Below are positions 58,100 through 64,000 of a stretch of DNA of 64,000 nt, in pieces. Numbering within the stretch: the first letter of the stretch is position 1; each line of letters opens with the position of its first letter. The stretch spans positions 12,090,001 through 12,154,000 of the forward strand of contig NC_068569.1 of the NCBI RefSeq assembly GCF_025698545.1. The letters are read 5' to 3'. This DNA comes from Gossypium raimondii. Its lineage: Eukaryota; Streptophyta; Magnoliopsida; Malvales; Malvaceae. The notes under the pieces were generated by a model. That model did no database searches and had not been told where the DNA came from. It saw nothing but the letters and a program-made list of their open reading frames with translations. A program made the position numbers and the translations under genes.

Positions 58100-61000
58100 C
58101 ATGTAAAAGTCGTGATGAAAAGATATAGAGATAGAAAGCACTGTATAAAAGAAGGTTTGACAAAACACCTTCCAATAGGAAGAGCAAAAAGTGGCTTCTA
58201 GTATGGAAACATTTCCAGTCCATACTTGGCATTCCCTGACCCACACTTTGTAGTCACCCCCCTTAATTAGGTCTTAGCCCTTCTTTTTTCCTAAACTCTC
58301 ATCTGCCGGACTGTGTGCGAATATATATTTTCTAAAAAATTGGTTTATATACATTATCTGTAAATTTAATTTGGTTTACAATAAATTTCTAATTTTGTAG
58401 TACAATTTTGTACAATAATAAAAGAAGGTGAAAATTAAATGAGAAAAAAGAAAGCATGAAATTTGGGTATTTTTTGGACAAACAAAATAAAAGGGTTAAT
58501 TATTGTTTAATAATATTAAATTACCGGTTAATTAAGAAATCTAAAAATGTTTGAAGTCTCCACTGGGGAAACAATTTATCATCTAGGAGTTCAACCTTAC
58601 TCGCGTAAGGAAAAGAGGATAAAAGATTAAAAAGGAAAAAGGAAGGAGAGTGGGAGAACGCGCTAGAGAGGAGCGTGGGGATGCGGAGGAGAAGTCAGCG
58701 AAGAATACCAGTAAGGGGTTACAATCAAGGGATGCCTTTTTAGGGGACGATGAAAAAGAGGACCCAAAGAGAAAATAAAACGGTCAAACATTCAAACTTG
58801 AAGAACTATTAATAGTTTTTTTGGAATATTAGGCATACACGTGGCATTATTGGCACCGGCATTTGACCGTAGCAAAACATCATCCGGCACGTGGGGGAGA
58901 CCTTTTTGCTGCTTCTGCTTATGCCTACCCTAACGTCACCCCACACCTTTTTTCCCTTTTTACCCTTGCTTTCCGTTTTGGCCCCCACCCTTTCGCCTAG
59001 TCTCCCACGTTTCAATTCCAAATGCCTTGGGTAGTTCTTCATACAAATTTTTTTTAGCAACAAAAACGTCATGCCTACTTTAGAATTTATTTCTCCAATA
59101 ATTTGATAAAATTTATATTTAAGATTTGAACTTCGAAATCAATAATTACTTAGATTTTTTTTTTATAAAATTGAAGTTTATCAGCCTCCGATGCCGTCCG
59201 TTGAAATCAGGTGTTAGAGTGGATCAAATCCAAAACTGGCTTTGAAGGTGGAGGAATTAACGTTGTGTTGCCGGATAAGAATAATGGTATTTATTAAGAG
59301 TTGTTGCAAATTTGTCTTCCAAGTCTGCCAATTTATGTATTTACCCTACATTTAGTATCATGATCAATTATATCTAATTCAAAAAAATATCATATCTATT
59401 TTAATTTTTAATCTTTATATTTTCTTACCAATTTGGTCCTCCTTCTTTTCTAATTAAATTTAACCATTAATCTTTTGAAAAGAGTTAAATTATTTTTTCA
59501 ATTAAAACATTAATTTTAAGTATGTTAGCGTGATAACGTGTAGCAATCTATGTAGCATTATTATTTTTATGTTTAAAATTCAAAAATTATAAAAAGTTTA
59601 TTAAACTTAAAAATAAAAATAGCATGAAATATATATTAAAAATTTGACATTTTAACCAACATTTTCATAAAAAATATAAATTAGTTATTTTAGTAAAAAA
59701 TCGTTTTATTTTTTGGTGTGTTATACTGATATGATTGCAGTGCCAAGAAGTACTAAAAGTAGTTCAGCGGTAATTGATTGTATCGATGTTTACTAATAGC
59801 TACTTTTTGATTTGAAGCCAAAATCATCCGCATTTCCAACTTCCTCCTTCTATTTCATACGTTATACTATTTAACTCAATCGTCTTTCTATTCATCCAAG
59901 TCCGATTGAAATTTTTATTTAAAATCCAAACCATGATATTTTAAATGTAATTAAGATTGAACTTAAGTAAGAAATAAGTGTCTTTTAAAATATATATTAT
60001 GATTTCTTTACAGAAAAATATTTTAACTTTTCAGTTAAAATTTTAAAATTAAATATATTAAATGGATGATAAATGTTATAACCTACTTGGTAAGTAAATA
60101 AATTTTAAGCCGTGGTAAATTCTGCAAAATAAGAGATATTTAAGATATAAATAGAGACAAATAATATAAAACGTAAAATAGTCTTGACATTGGATTAAAT
60201 TAATCATTTTACCATTAAATAGGTAATTTTAATTTTATATGGTTGAAAAGAATTAAATAAGACCAATTTAAAATAAGGATAACATTTATTATTTAAAAAC
60301 GACATGATATATATTTTTCATTTAAATTTAACTCCAAACAAAATATTCCATCTATAGAATCATAAAAATGTTTTTAAAATATAACTTTGTTAAACAGTAA
60401 ATGATAAATTCTTAAATTGTAAATATTAACTCTGTTGAAATTGGCAAGGTATTTGAACTGGATTGGTGGTCTAACTGTTCTTGGTTCGATTGGTTTGTCC
60501 AGTCCAATTGAATAAATTATTAAATAAATCAAAAAAATAAATAATGAAGAAAACTAGTTCAACCGTTCCGATCGGTTAGTTCAAGCAATTCATGGATCAA
60601 TCAATTTAACCCTTATTTTGGGCCGGTATCTTAATCAGTTCTTTATTTAATTGGTCTGGCTTAAATATAAAAACTGTGAAAATTAATCTTATTTGATATG
60701 TTTTAATAATATAGAGACTAAATTAATTCCTTCAATTAATAGAGGAGATACATTTAAATTCAATCCTATAATTGAGGAACCTACCACCTACATTTACAAA
60801 ATATAAATGATATTTCTGTATTGGCTAGAAAGGAATCTGATATAAAACTTACATAAAGTAATAAATATATATAAAAAAAACAATACAACTGTAGAAATTC
60901 TTATTTCTTTTGTCTAGATCGCCATAAGCTTTTTCAAATTTGAAACTTAGCTTATGTAATTTTATATTTAAGAATTCAGTTGGTTTATCTTTTAGATTTT

Positions 61001-62310
61001 AATTGTAAAATTTAAGTTCATTACAATATTATTTTCTAATTATGTGGTTATTAAATAAATATTTTTATTTTAAATTGTCACACTAATAAATTTAACGGTA
61101 TTAACAAATAGATTTAAATTTTAAAATATGAAAAATAGAATGATATAATTCTTAAAAATTAAATTTCAAATTCGAGGAGAGTAGTCCCTCGACGCTTTCT
61201 TTCCTTTCCTTGATCCTAAACAATAACATTTCATGGCCTAATCCGGAGGGTTTTTATTAATGCATTAGATACATAATACACTAAAACTGGAAAGTGAAAA
61301 ACGACAGCACTGAAATTACTTATTACTACACGACAACCCAAACTCACCAGTTTGCCAAAGAATTAGTCAGAAACATCAAGCTTTGAAAACAAAAAGGATC
61401 AAATGGCATAAAGGTTGCTTTAACATGTAAATTACTTGTTTTGTTCTACATTTTGATCCCATCACTTTAACACCACTCACACAAAGAAAAGACACCTGTG
61501 TGCATGCATCTTCGTTTGTAGTAATAAAACTATACTCGGGCAAAATGAAAATAGTCTATTAGAAAAAAATTTTAAACCACAAAATTATTTATAAATAGTA
61601 CTTATAATAAACTAATTAAAAGCTTTGTCTTATTCGTAAGTGAAAGCTATAGAATAAGTTAATGGAGCCGTAATTTGTGGCTAATTGTTTGCTTAAACTT
61701 GAACCTTGATAACATGTCATTGTCATAGCTTTTGATTTATTACAAGTCAAATTATTCACTTGGTTCCATCTAATTCAAATCCGATGTAAGATTAAGTTTT
61801 GATAATTTCAAATTTAATTTAATTCTACTCATAAACAACTCCAATAACATAAAGTATTTCATCAAATAATTTATTAATTATAATAAGTTATATTTTGATT
61901 AAAACCAAGTTGTCTAGAAAACTAGACCATTGACTCCTCCTTTGGGTTTTTTTTAGTGAAATAATTAATTGATTATATCAATCAAATATTCAAAGGGCAA
62001 AGGTCCATTTCTATCTAATATGGAATGACATAAAACTACCCACTTCTTAAATGTGTTAGTTGTTGAGTGACAATTTATATCATTTCTTTTTAATTTGATG
62101 ATATCAGGAAATAATAATGACTAGCTTAGAGGAAGTTACCCATCCATGACATGACACGGCATCAACCAAAGTTCCAAATTTTTTTAATACATGACACGAC
62201 ATCAACCAAAGTTCCAAATTTTTTAATCAGTCTTACCATGTAGAAAATCATCACCAGTGCAAAATCCATCCACTTCATTACATTTAAAATTATAAGAGAG
62301 AAAACACACT
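58100..62310. other. WRKY upstream region and AT-rich spacer
   Basis: Beyond the WRKY promoter there is no supported gene. Decayed repeats include a block at about 60430-60660 (GGTTCGATTGGTTTG, GTTCAACCGTTCCGATCGG). A roughly 45-bp tandem duplication lies at 62142-62225 (CATCAACCAAAGTTCCAAAT in each copy). Confidence 0.4.
58782..58868. promoter_or_regulatory. Pair of W-boxes upstream of the WRKY gene
   Basis: TTGACC occurs on the minus strand at 58782-58787 and on the plus strand at 58863-58868, 860-950 bp before the ATG. Opposed W-boxes at this distance fit auto- or cross-regulation by WRKY proteins, but this is inference. Confidence 0.45.
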
Positions 62311-62312
62311 AA

Positions 62313-62440
62313 TGGTGTGTATAGATGTACGATACTTTTACTTACAATTAGTATAAAAATAATGGTGATAGTAAGATTAGATACAGTAGCATGAGACAAA
62401 AAAAAAGTTAAACACACCGCATCACACCTCTAAATCCACC
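62313..62440. repeat. Tourist-like MITE, copy 4, degenerate
   Basis: Inner words AAGATTAGATACAGTAGC, GTAGCATGAGACAAAAA and AACACACCGCATCACACC match the other copies in the orientation of copy 2. The terminal TTTGGATGGGCG has decayed (left TGTATAGATGTACG, right CTAAATCCACC). TTA follows the right end. Confidence 0.55.
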
Positions 62441-62504
62441 TTAAATTTGATTAACGAATTTATACAAATGATCCGAGAATTCTATCTTTTAGAATCCAAT
62501 ATAA

Positions 62505-62905
62505 TTTATTTGGAATTCCAAATTTTTTAAAAATATTTTAACTCATCAAGATGTTAGCTTTATTTATGCCATATCGTAGATTGTCATGTGTATATTACGT
62601 AAGCAATTAATTAATTTTTAAATTTTAAAACTCAAAAATATAAAATTACTAAAAATTTAAACTTATTAAAGAGCCTAAAAATATTTTTAATATTTTTATT
62701 TTAAAAAATTAATTAATTGCTAACGTAGTTTACACATTAACTGTCACGTGTATGCCACAATACTAAAGTTAACATACGTTAAATTTTCTATCCATTTTGG
62801 GTAATTTGAAAAACAATTCAAATTCAAATGTTAAAAGAGACGAAAATTTATATGAAAAGTTAAAATAATTTTTTATAAAGTCGAGAGTCAAATAATTCAT
62901 TAAAA
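62505..62905. repeat. Foldback element, family shared with 53290-53775
   Basis: Inverted arms: GTAAGCAATTAATTAATTTTTAAA near 62600 faces AAAAAATTAATTAATTGCTAACG near 62705. The outer words ATAAAGTCGAGAGTCAAATA and ATTCATTAA match the other copy. Confidence 0.55.
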
Positions 62906-62909
62906 ATTA

Positions 62910-64000
62910 TTTTAATTATAATTGTAATCTTAAACTAAATCAAAATAAATTTAGATAAAACTTATATATTAACGAGATTTTATTCGTAATAAATATAAAG
63001 AGAACTTATATATAATTTACATAAAGAATTACTCCAACATGTAGTCTTAAAATTTTCAAAATTTTAGGATTAGTTTGGTTTTAAAAAATAAAAATATGTA
63101 AAATTAGAAGAAAAAATATTTTCATCATTTTCATTAAACATGTTTTGGAAAAATGGAAATGATGAAAACCATTTAAAAAAGAAAATACCTCTTATTTATC
63201 CTTCTTCAAATCCGTTTTGAACTATCTTCTTACAAAAAAAGTGGCTACAAGCTTAATAGCCTAACATTACATTGGAGCACAACTTGATGCAGGCTGAACT
63301 AGATATTAAATAAAAATAGTAATTTTTTTAAATAAAAAAATATTGATAAGTTTAAAATGGGCTTAAGTTAATCATTTACAAATATGAATAGATTTGGATA
63401 AAATTACAAGCTCATATTTTAATCCAATTAAGGGTCTGTTTGTTTACATGTAAAAGATTTTACGGTAAATGCTTTTTGTATTTTTTGTGTTTGTTTCACA
63501 GAAAACAACTTGGTCAACGGAAAATAACTTATAGATCAACGTAAATTAAGTTTTTTTTCTTGTAAAATGGACTTACCCTTAAGTCATCTTCCGGAAAAAA
63601 GTTCATCTATAGGTAATTTTATTTTATAAAAAATTAACTTAAATCAAGCTTAATATTATGATATTGATAATAAATTTTATTTTATTTTTAAAATATTAAT
63701 ATAAAATATTATATTTTATAATATTATTAAACATACATATTTAATTATTTATATTTAGTCGTATAATAAATTATTTAATATTTCAATTTTATTTTAAAAA
63801 TAATAATTTTAAATAATATTCTTCACATATTATTGAAAATATTTCATATTAATATTTTAATAACAAATATTTATTACAATTATAAATATATTAATAATAA
63901 ATGCTTTGTAGTATAAAGGTTAAAACATGTCATAAGTCTATATGCTATTCACAAATTTGCAATTTAGTCTCTATACATTTATTTTAAGAATTTAGTCTCT
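62910..64000. other. AT-rich spacer, possible truncated element at the window edge
   Basis: From about 63432 the sequence GGTCTGTTTGTTTACATGTA and TTTTACGGTAAATGC resembles the start of a non-autonomous hAT-type element that runs off the window. No gene seen. Confidence 0.3.

Noticed and set aside
5..64000. CRISPR arrays, bacterial-style operons, rRNA genes
   Set aside because: None found; the window is plant nuclear DNA.

Overview
This is a 64-kb piece of nuclear DNA from a dicot plant. The genes are split by GT-AG introns, the spacers are very AT-rich, and there are several classes of plant DNA transposon and a giant LTR. The style of the repeats and the proteins would fit Malvaceae (cotton-like), but that is inference. 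All intact host genes I can support lie on the minus strand.

Layout. 0-7.5 kb: an exon relic, a Mutator-type foldback element with 9-bp target duplications, a one-exon gene for a 71-residue membrane peptide, and a second foldback element. 7.5-15 kb: an LTR fragment split by a 7.1-kb PIF/Harbinger element. The element has decayed genes for a Myb/SANT protein and a DDE transposase. Its 5' part also carries exon-sized, same-strand pieces of four unrelated host genes: copper amine oxidase, a chloroplast ADP/ATP-type carrier, a RanBPM (SPRY-CTLH) protein and MAF1. 17.7-23.3 kb: a mitochondrial inner-membrane protease subunit (IMP1-like) and a SAC51-type bHLH gene, whose leader encodes a conserved upstream peptide split by an intron. 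23.6-30 kb: gene-poor, with three short Tourist-like elements. 30.2-31.2 kb: intronless LHCB1 with TATA and I-box. 35.1-38.1 kb: a 3-kb solo-LTR candidate with internal tandem repeats. 38.8-40.5 kb: a two-exon purine permease. 41.8-44.6 kb: a hAT-like element next to an inverted duplication of a type I MADS-box gene, one copy open and one dead. 47.3-52.4 kb: a 15-exon REDUCED WALL ACETYLATION gene with one GC-AG intron. 56.5-57.9 kb: a three-exon group IIc WRKY gene (WRKY28/71/8 type). 58-64 kb: spacer with more small repeats.

The host genes are functionally unrelated (mitochondrial proteolysis, transcription control, light harvesting, purine transport, cell-wall acetylation, WRKY signalling), as is normal for plants. 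No operon logic applies. The most unusual parts are the gene-fragment-carrying Harbinger element, the MADS inverted repeat whose open copy takes its stop codon from an inverted copy of its own promoter, and the intron-split SAC51 upstream peptide.

Exon borders were placed by hand from splice consensus and reading frame. Family names rest on recognised motifs, not on searches.
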